A stretch of 54,366 bases of DNA from Desulfocapsa sp050291935. GTDB taxonomy: Bacteria > Desulfobacterota > Desulfobulbia > Desulfobulbales > Desulfocapsaceae. The stretch's first letter is position 1. Each line of letters opens with the position of its first letter. The stretch spans positions 1 to 54,366 of the forward strand of contig JBNKKR010000026.1 in the NCBI GenBank assembly GCA_050291935.1. Direction: 5' to 3'. A program made the position numbers and the translations under genes. Below are positions 8,739 to 17,679 of the stretch, piece by piece. Under the pieces are notes generated by a model. It did no database searches, was not told the origin of the DNA, and saw nothing but the letters and a program-made list of their open reading frames with translations.

Positions 8739-8741
8739 GCC
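8719..8741. terminator. Bidirectional terminator between regulator and MFS gene
   Basis: GGCCTGCTC pairs with GAGTAGGCC (one G-T wobble) around ATGTT. On the minus strand the stem is followed by TTTTATTTTT, a good rho-independent tail; on the plus strand the tail is only CTTT. The hairpin includes the stop codon of the regulator and lies between two converging genes. Confidence 0.6.
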
Positions 8742-8767
8742 CTTTGCATGCAAATGTACAATACCTT

Positions 8768-9933
8768 TTATGCCCTTTCTTCGCCGATAACCTGACGACC
8801 GGTGAAACTACCAACAAGAGCAGTTCCAAAGGCCAGAATCAGAAGAGCCACCATGGAGACACCAAACGCCTCGCGGCCGATAATTAAGTGAAGCAGTTTC
8901 AAGAGATACTCAAAGACCACCGGCTGTAGAAAGTTCCCAAGGTTCATTGCCGTAACCCCCAGGGCAATGCCCATACCAATGACGGGTGGAGGAACACTGG
9001 TTGAGATTTTTACCCAGAAAGCGGGAACAGTAACCCCCAAACCAAACCCCATAAAGAAACCGCCAATATAGATCATTACCATGGCTGATGAAAAATAAGC
9101 AAAAGCAAAACCGACCGCTGTCAGCAAATACCCAAGAACCATCGTTTGGCTTTTGCTCACCTGCATTATTGGCCCTAAAGCAAAGCCGCCAAGTAACATG
9201 CCCACGGTCATCACAGACAAGACAACTCCCACAGAAGGAGCTTCACCAAGCCCCTCTCCCACGACCATAACAGCTGTATTTGTTATCAGAGTGAACCATA
9301 ACATGCAGTAAACAAGGAAAAAGAAGAGTGAAACATAAGTACTCCCCGGCAATTTAGCTTTCGCACCCGGGGGGGGGCTACTCTTTTAGGAGGTTCGTCA
9401 AGAGTAATCATGGTGAGTGCAAAGATTACGATGACAACGAGGTATGTGTAAAAGCAATAACTCAGGTCAATTTTCCCAAGGTATGCCCCTGCCATCTGAA
9501 AAAGAATACCGCCAAGACTGGCAAAACCTCCCTGAAGACCCATCATTGTTTCACGTTCATGCCCCTCATAAAAATCGGTTACAAGATCAGATACCATTGG
9601 CATGATAAATCCAAGCCCAACCCCGAGAAGAGCGCGCATAGCGAGAATGGGATAAATAGAGTGTAAAAATGCCGGAACGACCCCGCCGATCAAAAAACAG
9701 AGACAGGCAAAAGCGAGTAAACCCTTTTTAGGCAGTATTTGTGATAATTTTCCGTAAGCTGGCGCAACAACCATGATAAAAAGTGACGGTATACTTGCAA
9801 TCTGCATAATTGTTGTTGGATTCGCATCAGGAAACGCCTTCATGAAATCAGCAATCAAAGGGGTCGTGGCAGCCGCTCCAGCTACCAGCAAATTGGGAAT
9901 TAGAACACCAAATTTTAGTCTAGCATTACTCAT
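8768..9933 (-). pseudogene. MFS transporter interrupted at a C9 tract
   Basis: A 12-helix major facilitator permease of about 388 residues is spread over two frames. The N-terminal half (9933 down to the tract) carries helices 1-6 with MSNARLKFGVLIPNLLVAG. The C-terminal half resumes at KLPGSTYVSLFFFLVY and ends at 8768. The break is in a run of nine C on the coding strand (G9 at 9369-9377). With eight C the frame reads VAPPGAKAKLPGSTYV without interruption, so one extra base separates on from off. The substrate cannot be inferred; the family resembles drug and small-molecule exporters. The neighbouring sigma54 regulator and promoter suggest inducible expression. Confidence 0.75.
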
Positions 9934-10087
9934 ACGTGCACTCCATGTCTGTTAATTGTTAAAACATCACTCTTCTCATTACTGAACATTCGAGCTCTTT
10001 TGTATCGCTTTGGGTTGGAACTTGAGCTCTCTTTCTGATGTCAAATCGCCACAACTCGGCCATCAACACAACGACAGACATAAACAA

Positions 10088-10103
10088 AGCCAATATCATG
10101 CCA
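10088..10103 (-). promoter_or_regulatory. Candidate sigma54 (-24/-12) promoter for the MFS gene
   Basis: On the minus strand the sequence reads TGGCATGATATTGGCT. It keeps the invariant GG and GC with the correct 10-bp separation and matches the rest of TGGCACGNNNNTTGCW at all but two positions. It lies about 155 bp upstream of the MFS start and next to a sigma54 activator gene, which raises its likelihood. No RNA evidence is available. Confidence 0.45.
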
Positions 10104-10176
10104 GTTTATTTCTCAAATAATATCATAATATTATAAAGCACTATGTTCTAAATTGGGAAATATGGTGTTCCCTGTT

Positions 10177-10218
10177 CACCGTATATGGCGATAGCCAAAA
10201 TTATCGCCGTATACGGTG
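10177..10218. promoter_or_regulatory. 17-bp dyad, probable upstream activating sequence
   Basis: Positions 10177-10193 pair with 10202-10218 with one G-T mismatch around an 8-bp spacer. Each arm contains its own near-palindrome, CCGTATATGG and CCGTATACGG, so the site can be read as two dimer-binding sites. It is 74 to 130 bp upstream of the candidate sigma54 promoter, the usual distance for an enhancer bound by an NtrC-class activator. Confidence 0.5.
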
Positions 10219-10316
10219 AAAGCATGCCATATTAAAAATGAAATGGTTGTTGCCACCACTTCTGGCAGCAGACAGGGGCAGGTCAACCTTCTAATCTAGC
10301 CAGTGTTCACTCTGTT

Positions 10317-10949
10317 TTAGGAAAAACTCACAATTATATCACTACTGCTCTTTCTCCATTTGGGTGATTGAAGCTCCAGATCAGGCTTAGGGTAACCAAG
10401 CGCGATGAGCATGGGCACCCAGTAATTCTCAGGAATATTAAACGCCTTTTGCACCCCTTCCCTGTCAAAGCCGTCCATGGGATGCGTTTCAAGTCCCCGG
10501 CTCGTTGCTGCATACATGAGCGCCATGCTGAAAAATGCAGCATTTTTAGAGGCAAATGAGACTATCGCTTCTGTACTGCTCCCATACAAGCCTTTGGTCG
10601 CATCGATAAACCAACTTCGCTGCTCTTCAGTCATAGTACCCGTTTCGAGCATCTGCTTCCAGTTCTTCTCAAGCGTTGCATTGCCCTCTTTCCACCCCTC
10701 CTTATCCCCAAGAACGATGAGGGTTACAGGCGCTTCACTCACCTTTGGCTGGCCCCAGGCAAGTCCGCGTAATTTTTCTTTTTCTTTAGCCTCTCGCACA
10801 ACAATAAGATTCCACGGCTGCAGGTTGAAACTTGACGGTGCTTGCGCAGCAAGTGATACAACCGATGAAAGCAGCTCTTCTGACACATCTTTTTCTGTAT
10901 CGAAAAAGTTTATTGCACGTCTTTTGTAAACGATATCATCAAATTTCAT
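10317..10949 (-). CDS. Nitroreductase family flavoprotein
   Basis: A 210-residue NADH/NADPH-dependent FMN enzyme. KRRAINFFD near residue 10 and APSSFNLQPWNLIVV near residue 37 are the FMN-binding motifs of the family, and the GLETHPMDGFD segment near residue 160 is typical. Members reduce nitro-aromatics, quinones or enones. The gene is divergent from a marR gene 237 bp away, and a half-site of the MarR-like dyad recurs near its start, so repression by that MarR protein is likely. The natural substrate is not evident. Confidence 0.9.
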   Translation of the reverse strand: MKFDDIVYKRRAINFFDTEKDVSEELLSSVVSLAAQAPSSFNLQPWNLIVVREAKEKEKLRGLAWGQPKVSEAPVTLIVLGDKEGWKEGNATLEKNWKQMLETGTMTEEQRSWFIDATKGLYGSSTEAIVSFASKNAAFFSMALMYAATSRGLETHPMDGFDREGVQKAFNIPENYWVPMLIALGYPKPDLELQSPKWRKSSSDIIVSFS

Positions 10950-11130
10950 GGCTTAATCCTTTTATTTGTTAACTTTTACGTTTTATTTTCTGCTGACTCA
11001 ATATAGTTAAATATCGAATCATTTAATATCAATTTACGAACGCCCAACTCTTTGTCAATGGGTACCTGATATTTTTTATCAGCTATGCAACTTTCTTCAA
11101 TCGCTCAAATAGATCTTGTAATAGCTGTTC

Positions 11131-11179
11131 TTGACAATTTTCTCTTTTCTATATAGTTTGATGTCTAACTATTATATAG
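11131..11179 (+). promoter_or_regulatory. Sigma70-type promoter with overlapping MarR-like operator
   Basis: TTGACA at 11131-11136 and TATAGT at 11152-11157 form a promoter with a 15-bp spacer. Over the -10 box lies ATAGTT-N8-AACTAT (11153-11172), a 20-bp dyad of the size bound by MarR dimers, extended by further TATATAG sequence. A second ATAGTT half-site occurs near 11004, facing the nitroreductase gene. Autorepression of marR and repression of the nitroreductase gene are the simplest reading. Confidence 0.55.
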
Positions 11180-11186
11180 GTGTACT

Positions 11187-11639
11187 ATGAAACGACAAAT
11201 AGAAGGATCCAAAGAAGATCTTGCAACGTTGAAAACGTTTGTAAAACTTGCAAGAGCAACCGATACTGTCACAACGGTAACACACAGACACCTAGCCTCT
11301 GAAAAGCTGACGATTTCACAATTCGGTGTCCTGGTAGCACTGTATCATCTGGGCTCGATGTGCCAGCGTGATGTTGCCCGAAAAATTCTCAAGTCTACGG
11401 CCAATATCACCACCGTCATTGATAACCTTGAAAAAAGGGGGCTGGTGAAAAGGGAAAGAAGTGATGTTGACCGACGTTACATCACACTTCATATCACCGT
11501 ACAGGGAGCAGAACTTGTACGGCGTATCTTCCCGGTTCACTTAAAAGGTGTAGTGGAGAGCTTTCAATGCCTGACCAAAAGTGAACAGCAAACACTTGGC
11601 AGCCTCTGCAAAAAACTCGGTCTTTCGCACCAACTGTAA
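11187..11639 (+). CDS. MarR-family transcriptional regulator
   Basis: A 150-residue winged helix protein. The recognition region MCQRDVARKILKSTANITTVIDNLEKRGLVKRERSDVDRR is replaced here by its key parts: the helix around ARKILKSTANIT and the wing RSDVDRRYITLHIT, both canonical for MarR. Dimeric members release DNA on binding phenolic or oxidant ligands. It is transcribed away from the nitroreductase gene, its probable target. The ATG at 11187 is 27 bp downstream of the candidate promoter. Confidence 0.92.
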   Translation: MKRQIEGSKEDLATLKTFVKLARATDTVTTVTHRHLASEKLTISQFGVLVALYHLGSMCQRDVARKILKSTANITTVIDNLEKRGLVKRERSDVDRRYITLHITVQGAELVRRIFPVHLKGVVESFQCLTKSEQQTLGSLCKKLGLSHQL

Positions 11640-11673
11640 GCGCTCTTCTCCTGCATGGAGTTATTGTAGGTAA

Positions 11674-13002
11674 TCAGCTCAACACGGAAAGAACAATCAG
11701 ACCAAAGAGAGAAACACCAAACACAATCGATCCCTGCCGAAAAAACCTTTTCTTATCGAGCGGGCAGTCCCGTATCTGTGGCTGCAGAAACCTGAACAAC
11801 TGACCAGCAAGAATAGCGCAGACAAGGGAGAGTATAATCTTGACGGAATTGAGATCCCTGAAAGTGAGGACAAAAAAAGGCACCATTATCATGACGTAAG
11901 CAAGTACGCTGCTTTTCAGGGTTATATGCAACAGGCTGCGGTGGTTAAATTCGAAAGCCCATTGAGCGATATATATACACACCAGCTCCGCCATATAGGT
12001 AAGGCTGTAGAGAAAAAAATAATCGGGCTGCGGGTGACGATAATAGTACATCAGCCAGATAAAGCCAGGGATGGTCACGGCCAGGATTGCATAGATATTG
12101 TGAACGCGTTCTTCTTTCTTTTTCTTGGCAGGCCCTAAATACAGGTAATTCACAAAGAGAATAACAGGGGGAACACCCCACTGCCAGCCGCCGACAGTGG
12201 TTACCAGATAGGTGACCAGACTGGCGCCTAGAATCGAGGCATCATCGAGTTTTGAACGGGATCGTACAAAAAAGAGGACGACAATAATAATGAGAATAAA
12301 TACAATCCTGGCAAGGATCTGGGATACGCTATAGCCGTCGTAAACATTGAGAAATATACAAACACAAAGCGGTATGAACAGATTATCAAGACCACGCCAG
12401 GCAATGGCTTCGACAATCATTACCAGGATACCAATAAGCAGGGCGATAAGCAGGCTCTCGCCCCTGCCGATATCTGTCAGCAACAACAGGGGAATATGGA
12501 TACAAAGAAAAGTTGCGATAAAAAAGATACAACTCCCCTCCCATGTCTTATGCCCCTCCTTGGTGGTATATTTTTGCTGTCCGTATTTGGTGCCGACCAG
12601 GGCCGCGAAGGCATCGGCAAGCGTTAAAACCAACACCGAAAGACTGAAATAGAGCGGTTTGGCAAACGAGAAATACCAGACCGCCGCAACTGCAACAGGG
12701 AAAAAAATTTCCCCCAGGGACGAACGTTCGACACCATGCAGTGAGGAGCCGACCGTCTGACGAAGGATGGACGAGGATCTTACCAGAAACAAGGCTCCAA
12801 CCGCAATTGTCGCAAGAAATATAACCGGCCAGGTCTCTGTAAAAATAAGAGGGAACAGTGTGCAGATCAGCCCCATTCCCATATGAACGGCCTTGCGGGT
12901 AAGCTCCGCAGACAGTAAAAATCTCTCTCCGGCGTATCGGCAGCCGGCTAGCAGCAAGACAAGGCTGACAAGAACAGTGGCGATGCCGTACCAGGGATTC
13001 AT
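11674..13002 (-). CDS. Phytol/dolichol-kinase-like membrane protein with extra C-terminal membrane domain
   Basis: A 442-residue polytopic protein. The first 230 residues match the CTP-dependent phytol/dolichol kinase and CDP-lipid family: RKAVHMGMG at 36-44, SLGEIFFP at 95-102, LADAFAALVG at 128-137 and HKTWEGS at 151-157. Known members phosphorylate a prenyl alcohol using CTP. The remaining 210 residues hold about six further helices I do not recognise, so this is a fusion about twice the size of a simple kinase. It is the last gene of the seven-gene operon; its ATGA start overlaps the previous stop by 4 bp. In context it may phosphorylate a prenyl or polyprenyl intermediate. Confidence 0.7.
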   Translation of the reverse strand: MNPWYGIATVLVSLVLLLAGCRYAGERFLLSAELTRKAVHMGMGLICTLFPLIFTETWPVIFLATIAVGALFLVRSSSILRQTVGSSLHGVERSSLGEIFFPVAVAAVWYFSFAKPLYFSLSVLVLTLADAFAALVGTKYGQQKYTTKEGHKTWEGSCIFFIATFLCIHIPLLLLTDIGRGESLLIALLIGILVMIVEAIAWRGLDNLFIPLCVCIFLNVYDGYSVSQILARIVFILIIIVVLFFVRSRSKLDDASILGASLVTYLVTTVGGWQWGVPPVILFVNYLYLGPAKKKKEERVHNIYAILAVTIPGFIWLMYYYRHPQPDYFFLYSLTYMAELVCIYIAQWAFEFNHRSLLHITLKSSVLAYVMIMVPFFVLTFRDLNSVKIILSLVCAILAGQLFRFLQPQIRDCPLDKKRFFRQGSIVFGVSLFGLIVLSVLS

Positions 13003-14114
13003 AGCACCTCTTCAACGATGAACGCCGAATAGAAAAAGGCCTTGTCTTTCTTGAGCAACCGCTCGCCCAATTCCCTTTTGCGTACAACACGATCACTCCA
13101 GTCGTCGGGACAACAACGCGGAGCAAGCATGTTCCAGTAAGCGAGCCGGGCGCCGCTTCTGGCAGAATCGATAATTTTACCAAGTACCTGACGGCTGGTT
13201 TCTTCAGACATATATTCAAATATATCGCTCAGGTTGAACCTGTCTATACATTTTGACCCCTCCGCTTCCAGGACACTTTCCAGGGTACCCAGACGGATTT
13301 CCAGCCGGTCGATATTTTCCCGGATTTTCTGAAAATTCTGAGCTCTCAAGGCGTGCGGCAGAGCCTCGCCGTGACTGCCGGTCAAAATCCAGTGGAGATA
13401 GGGATTGTCCCCCGGGTCCAACTCACGCAGGGCATGCCTGGTCCGTGTAAGAATCTTGTCGGCCACCGAGCCTTCGACGTACGCAAAAAACGACGGATCC
13501 CTGCCTAGACGTCCCATCATCCAGCGGGAAAAGAACAGGTGAAAGAGCAGGCGCCAGCGGCGATTATCCCATGTCCTATCGTAAAATGCGGCGCACTTCT
13601 GGTGGTCTCCCCCCTGCAGCAACTCCTCCACAGTCGAACGGTGGTGGATAAGAGGGATCACGTACTTGCGAAACAGACTGAAATAGCGTTCGAACTTTCC
13701 AGCCGCCCCTATCCCTTCCGCCACGTGCCTGAGGTTACTGCGCCAGAACCTGAGACTTGCCTCGGAAAGAAGCGGGCTGCATTGTTCAAAGAGCGCCAAT
13801 CGGTCTTTGCTTGGCCGTGAGCCGATGAGTTCAAGGAGTTGATGGTGCTCCAAACATTTGAAACCTGCAACCCGTAGCTCGATACAGGCAAGCTGAGCAG
13901 GATTTAAATCCACCGCGATCACCCGTTTAGGATTGTGCGTCAAAAGCGAAAGGCAGTTCTCACCGGCGGAACCTATCCCCAGACAGATATCACCTTCCTG
14001 CACATCCAACCCCTCCATGAGGACATCACCATCTTCCCAGCATTGGGCGTAGCGGATTACATCAAAAGAAGCCTTGGCACCAATTTCCGTGTCAGTCATA
14101 TTCACCTGCTTCAC
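12999..14114 (-). CDS. BtaA-like (DUF3419) S-adenosylmethionine-dependent transferase
   Basis: A 371-residue protein of the DUF3419/BtaA family. The SAM-binding region is GDICLGIGSAGENCLSLL followed by VIAVDLNPAQLACIEL. The YAQCWEDGDVLMEGLDV start and FNLSDIFEYMSEE near residue 290 are family signatures. BtaA moves the 3-amino-3-carboxypropyl group of SAM onto diacylglycerol to begin betaine lipid synthesis. No BtaB-type N-methyltransferase is in the window. The GTG at 14114 overlaps the previous gene by 23 bp and has GGTGAGG at a good distance; the ATG at 14099 is an alternative. In this operon the acceptor could be a prenylated lipid rather than diacylglycerol. Confidence 0.8.
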   Translation of the reverse strand: MKQVNMTDTEIGAKASFDVIRYAQCWEDGDVLMEGLDVQEGDICLGIGSAGENCLSLLTHNPKRVIAVDLNPAQLACIELRVAGFKCLEHHQLLELIGSRPSKDRLALFEQCSPLLSEASLRFWRSNLRHVAEGIGAAGKFERYFSLFRKYVIPLIHHRSTVEELLQGGDHQKCAAFYDRTWDNRRWRLLFHLFFSRWMMGRLGRDPSFFAYVEGSVADKILTRTRHALRELDPGDNPYLHWILTGSHGEALPHALRAQNFQKIRENIDRLEIRLGTLESVLEAEGSKCIDRFNLSDIFEYMSEETSRQVLGKIIDSARSGARLAYWNMLAPRCCPDDWSDRVVRKRELGERLLKKDKAFFYSAFIVEEVL

Positions 14115-16692
14115 GCAGCAACCTCACCCTGCCGGTGCTGCCATCGAATTCAATTTCATCCCCATCTTTGAGCCAGCTGGTCACACCGGAGACCGAGACA
14201 ACGGCGGGCAGGCCGAGTTCCCGTGCGACTATGGCCGAGTGCGAGAGGAGGCTGCCCCTCTCCACCAGCAGTCCGGAAGCCGCAGGAAAGAGCATGATCC
14301 AGCCCGGATCGGTTCTCTCCGCCACCAGAATAGAACCAGCCGGCAACTCCACCCCCCTGGGATCCCTTACCACTTTCACTTTTCCACGAACGATTCCGGG
14401 ACAACAGCCGATGCCCTGCCGGACCCCTTCTTCGGATTCGTAGGAACGCTTCTCTTCATCAGAAATTGAGAAGTCGTTGCCAACAAAAACCATGCCCCGG
14501 GTCTGGAACCGATCTGCAATCGGCTCCATGTCGGCGTATTTCTGAAAATAGTGTTTTCTCGCCGTGGCGATCCCTCCAAGATCGGGACAGGAGGCAAATC
14601 CCTCGACAAAGGATAGGATTTCATCCTTTTCCAGATAGAAGATATCCCCATGCTCTTCAAGAACTCCAAGGGCAGCAAACCTTTTCCCCAACTCCACCAT
14701 GATTTCCCGTACCCGGCCAAAAAGCCTGGTCCTCTCAAAACGCAGATTCTCCCTGTCCTCCACGCGGGCGCGGGCGTATTTGAGGATGAAGCGAAAAAAC
14801 GCTCTACGCACACCGTTTCGCGACAATGTTTCTAAGGCCCTTTTTTCCGCATCGAGCCGGGCATCAATGGACTGGTTGCCTTCGGTCTTCTTCTCCCTGG
14901 CGGCGAAATGGCCGATCGCCCGCAACAGGGGCAGCGGGTTTTCATGCAGCGTTATGCTTTCCAGCTTCAACTCGTCGATGCACCGGTCGCCAAAGGTCTC
15001 AAGGTATTCGTTATAAAGGTGCCCCATCTCTTTGTGATCCTCAAGAAACCGCACAATCGCAGCAAGTGTCCCTTCCTGGAAAAGGTTAATGGCATCCTTA
15101 TCGTCGGCAATAAAAGTGGCTAATTCCGCAACTCTTCTTGCTGGTTCTGCGCTGACCACCCTGCCACTGCCGCCCACCAGATCGTTCTGTAATGTGCCGT
15201 TCTCATCACCGAACCAGGATGTGCAGATTTTTGACAGTATGCCAAAATAGATCATGGCAAAGAAATCATTAATGAGCGGTGCATCCCAACGGAGCAGCAA
15301 CTGATCCTCCAGATGGCGGTAATAGGCAACCAGCTCATCCGGCCGCTGTTCTGACAGGGGAATCTCAGGTCTGGCAAGGGCCGTATTGAGGCGTTTGTAA
15401 AACTTTTTAATATTTTGCGACAGACGCAGGTGGCTCATTCCCATCCCCGCCAGGGCGCCCAGCAGGTGAACCAGGCTGAGCAAACGATTGGTCTTCGGTC
15501 GGGGAATGAGTTCGAGCAGTTCTTCGCCGAGCTCCTTCTGCACCCCCATCATCTGCTCCATGAACGTACGGTTGATGGAGAACCCAGGAAAACAGGCAAG
15601 CAGCCGGTACCAGTTGATAAGGTTGTAATACATCCGGCCGTTCATCAAACCGAGCAGCCCCCGGTAGGTGTCCTGATTCGCCTCGATTACATGGCGAGGT
15701 ACGCCCATGATCTTGCAGAACTGCCGGTAAACCTCTTCATAGATGGAACGGGCAAAGCTGTAGGTAAGCGGCGTTGTCACTCCACCATAGGATTCAGCAA
15801 TGTTGGAGTTGTCCCAGATATTGATTTTGCCCTCGGGATCGGCCACCTGCCCAAGACTGGTAATGGGACGGGACTGGAGAAGATAAAGCACACCTTTCTC
15901 ATAGGCCCACTCAATATCCTGGGGAGCACCCCGTTTTCTTGAGCAGGTCCTGGCAAGGTTAGCAATCTCGATCGCCTGGTGATCGGTGAGCGAAAAACCT
16001 TGGGCTTTTTCGGAGTCGTGCTCCTCTTTTCGGGGGACGCCCTCCCGGAGATAGTAGCCAAAACTCTTCGATCCACCCTGTCGTTCAATAACCTTGCCGC
16101 TCCTGTCGACGCGGAAGGTATCGCCATCGAGTTCTCCATCGACCAGACCATTGCCAAGCCCCCAAACCGATGAGACAAGTGCATGCCCCCAGTTCCCGGA
16201 TATCGGGTCGACACTAAAGGAGACGCCGGCACAGTTGGCATCGATCATGCGCTGCACAACCACGGCGGGGGGTACGCATTCCCCAAGACCGTGCTCGTCC
16301 CGATAAGCCCTGATATGTTCTGAAAAGGCCGATCTCCATACATCGGCAACTTTTCCGGCGACCTCTTTTCTGGCAACCCCAAGAAACGATTCAAGCTGAC
16401 CGGCGAAACTAAACCCCTGGCTGTCCTCATCCACCGCTGAAGAACGCACGGCAAAATAGCCTTCCCCGGCTACAAGATGATCAAGCGCGTGCTGCAGTTG
16501 CTCGCATATTGTTTCACTTAGCCGCCACCGGGCAGGATCGCTTTGCTGACAACCGCTGCTGACAAAGGCTGCGGGAGTAACGACAAACCATTCCGGTATG
16601 CGAAGTCCCTGCAGCATACTGAGCGAAAAAGCCTTGCCGCCCACCTCCTCCACCGTCATGCTCTCGTGGGAAAAGCGTATCATGTCATCCAT
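14092..16692 (-). CDS. PEP-synthase/rifampin-phosphotransferase-like enzyme
   Basis: A protein of 866 residues from the ATG at 16692 (MDDMIRFSHESMTVEEVGGKAF), preferred to a longer frame because GGGGGTG precedes it and the overlap with the upstream gene is then only 8 bp. The N-terminal third is the PPDK ATP-grasp domain (FAVRSSAVDEDSQG, VQRMIDANCAGVSFSVDP, LQSRPIT). The C-terminus is the swivelling phosphohistidine domain, with LLSHSAIVARELGLPAVVS and the active His near 818. The PEP/pyruvate TIM barrel is absent. That plan and length match rifampin phosphotransferase, which passes the beta-phosphate of ATP to a hydroxyl. The middle 450 residues probably bind the acceptor, here unknown. Confidence 0.82.
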   Translation of the reverse strand: MDDMIRFSHESMTVEEVGGKAFSLSMLQGLRIPEWFVVTPAAFVSSGCQQSDPARWRLSETICEQLQHALDHLVAGEGYFAVRSSAVDEDSQGFSFAGQLESFLGVARKEVAGKVADVWRSAFSEHIRAYRDEHGLGECVPPAVVVQRMIDANCAGVSFSVDPISGNWGHALVSSVWGLGNGLVDGELDGDTFRVDRSGKVIERQGGSKSFGYYLREGVPRKEEHDSEKAQGFSLTDHQAIEIANLARTCSRKRGAPQDIEWAYEKGVLYLLQSRPITSLGQVADPEGKINIWDNSNIAESYGGVTTPLTYSFARSIYEEVYRQFCKIMGVPRHVIEANQDTYRGLLGLMNGRMYYNLINWYRLLACFPGFSINRTFMEQMMGVQKELGEELLELIPRPKTNRLLSLVHLLGALAGMGMSHLRLSQNIKKFYKRLNTALARPEIPLSEQRPDELVAYYRHLEDQLLLRWDAPLINDFFAMIYFGILSKICTSWFGDENGTLQNDLVGGSGRVVSAEPARRVAELATFIADDKDAINLFQEGTLAAIVRFLEDHKEMGHLYNEYLETFGDRCIDELKLESITLHENPLPLLRAIGHFAAREKKTEGNQSIDARLDAEKRALETLSRNGVRRAFFRFILKYARARVEDRENLRFERTRLFGRVREIMVELGKRFAALGVLEEHGDIFYLEKDEILSFVEGFASCPDLGGIATARKHYFQKYADMEPIADRFQTRGMVFVGNDFSISDEEKRSYESEEGVRQGIGCCPGIVRGKVKVVRDPRGVELPAGSILVAERTDPGWIMLFPAASGLLVERGSLLSHSAIVARELGLPAVVSVSGVTSWLKDGDEIEFDGSTGRVRLLREAGEYD

Positions 16693-17644
16693 GGGAAAAC
16701 ACCCCCGGGAAAATACCAAGTGAAAGATAGAGGCAAAGGGTCCAAATACCTGCGGAGACCTCGAACATCCTGGCATGCTTTTCTGTCTGTCTGCCAAGAA
16801 ACACCATGACAAATACGGCGAAAACAGCAACCGCCAAAAATAAGAGTACGCCAACCTCGGCAAGCGCCCCGGCGGCCTTGGCGGTGAGACACGCGAAGAC
16901 TGCGGTGATGACAATCATCAGCCACCAGATCACAGCCGCCTTTCTGCATCCCCAGAGAACCGAATAGGTTTCCACCCCCTCCTCTTCCTGCGACGGTGTC
17001 CTGATCTTCCTGCCTATCTCGATAACGATACCGTTGAAGAAGCTTGCGGCCAGAAAGTATATCAACCCTTTGGGAGGAGATGCCCCGCCTGAAGCCATCC
17101 AGTCGGTTGACGAGGCGTAAAGATCAATGAGCGGCATGATAAGCATATGGGTCCACAGATAGGTGATGGGATGGGCTTTTAGCCATCTTCTTACGCCGAA
17201 CTCAAAGCTCATGGCGGCAAGATAGCACCAGGTGACAAGCAGGAGCATAACCAGTTTCGGGCTCCACCATAGGGCTCCACCGAACTGTAACAGCCCGCCC
17301 AACACGAAAAGCAGGCCTAATTCGCGTAGCTGTACCAGGCCGCGGGGGACGGCCCGATACGGTCTGTACCTCGAATCATCTTCGAAGTCCTTGAATTCAT
17401 CCGCTATCCTGAGTTGCAAAAAGAACAGCAGACAGGTAAGAAAGGCCACCACCACCGACTGCCAGTGCGGCCAGATATCCGCTCTTAGCCGCGAAGATAT
17501 CGACACCGCGCAGAAACTAAAAGCCAATATCAACGGACCATGGGCTGCAAGCGGAAAGCGCTCCTTCTGGTATTTCCACAACCGTTGGCTTAAAGGGAGG
17601 TGTCCTTCGTCTGTCTCCATTTCGTCAACTCTCATTTTCACCAT
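16685..17644 (-). CDS. UbiA-family membrane prenyltransferase
   Basis: A 319-residue protein with about eight hydrophobic helices. The first Asp-rich motif ADEFKDFEDD at residues 81-90 binds the Mg-diphosphate of the prenyl donor. The second conserved region is changed from the usual DxxxD to GRKIRTPSQEEEGVETYS, a form with Arg, Lys and Glu. UbiA enzymes attach prenyl groups to aromatic or lipid acceptors in the inner membrane. The start at 17644 has no strong ribosome site; ATG codons at 17635 and 17620 are alternatives. It lies 35 bp after the HMG-CoA reductase gene and overlaps the next gene by 8 bp. Confidence 0.88.
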   Translation of the reverse strand: MVKMRVDEMETDEGHLPLSQRLWKYQKERFPLAAHGPLILAFSFCAVSISSRLRADIWPHWQSVVVAFLTCLLFFLQLRIADEFKDFEDDSRYRPYRAVPRGLVQLRELGLLFVLGGLLQFGGALWWSPKLVMLLLVTWCYLAAMSFEFGVRRWLKAHPITYLWTHMLIMPLIDLYASSTDWMASGGASPPKGLIYFLAASFFNGIVIEIGRKIRTPSQEEEGVETYSVLWGCRKAAVIWWLMIVITAVFACLTAKAAGALAEVGVLLFLAVAVFAVFVMVFLGRQTEKHARMFEVSAGIWTLCLYLSLGIFPGVFSHG

Positions 17645-17679
17645 TGCATCAATCAGATCGTAACATCATTACAGGCTCT

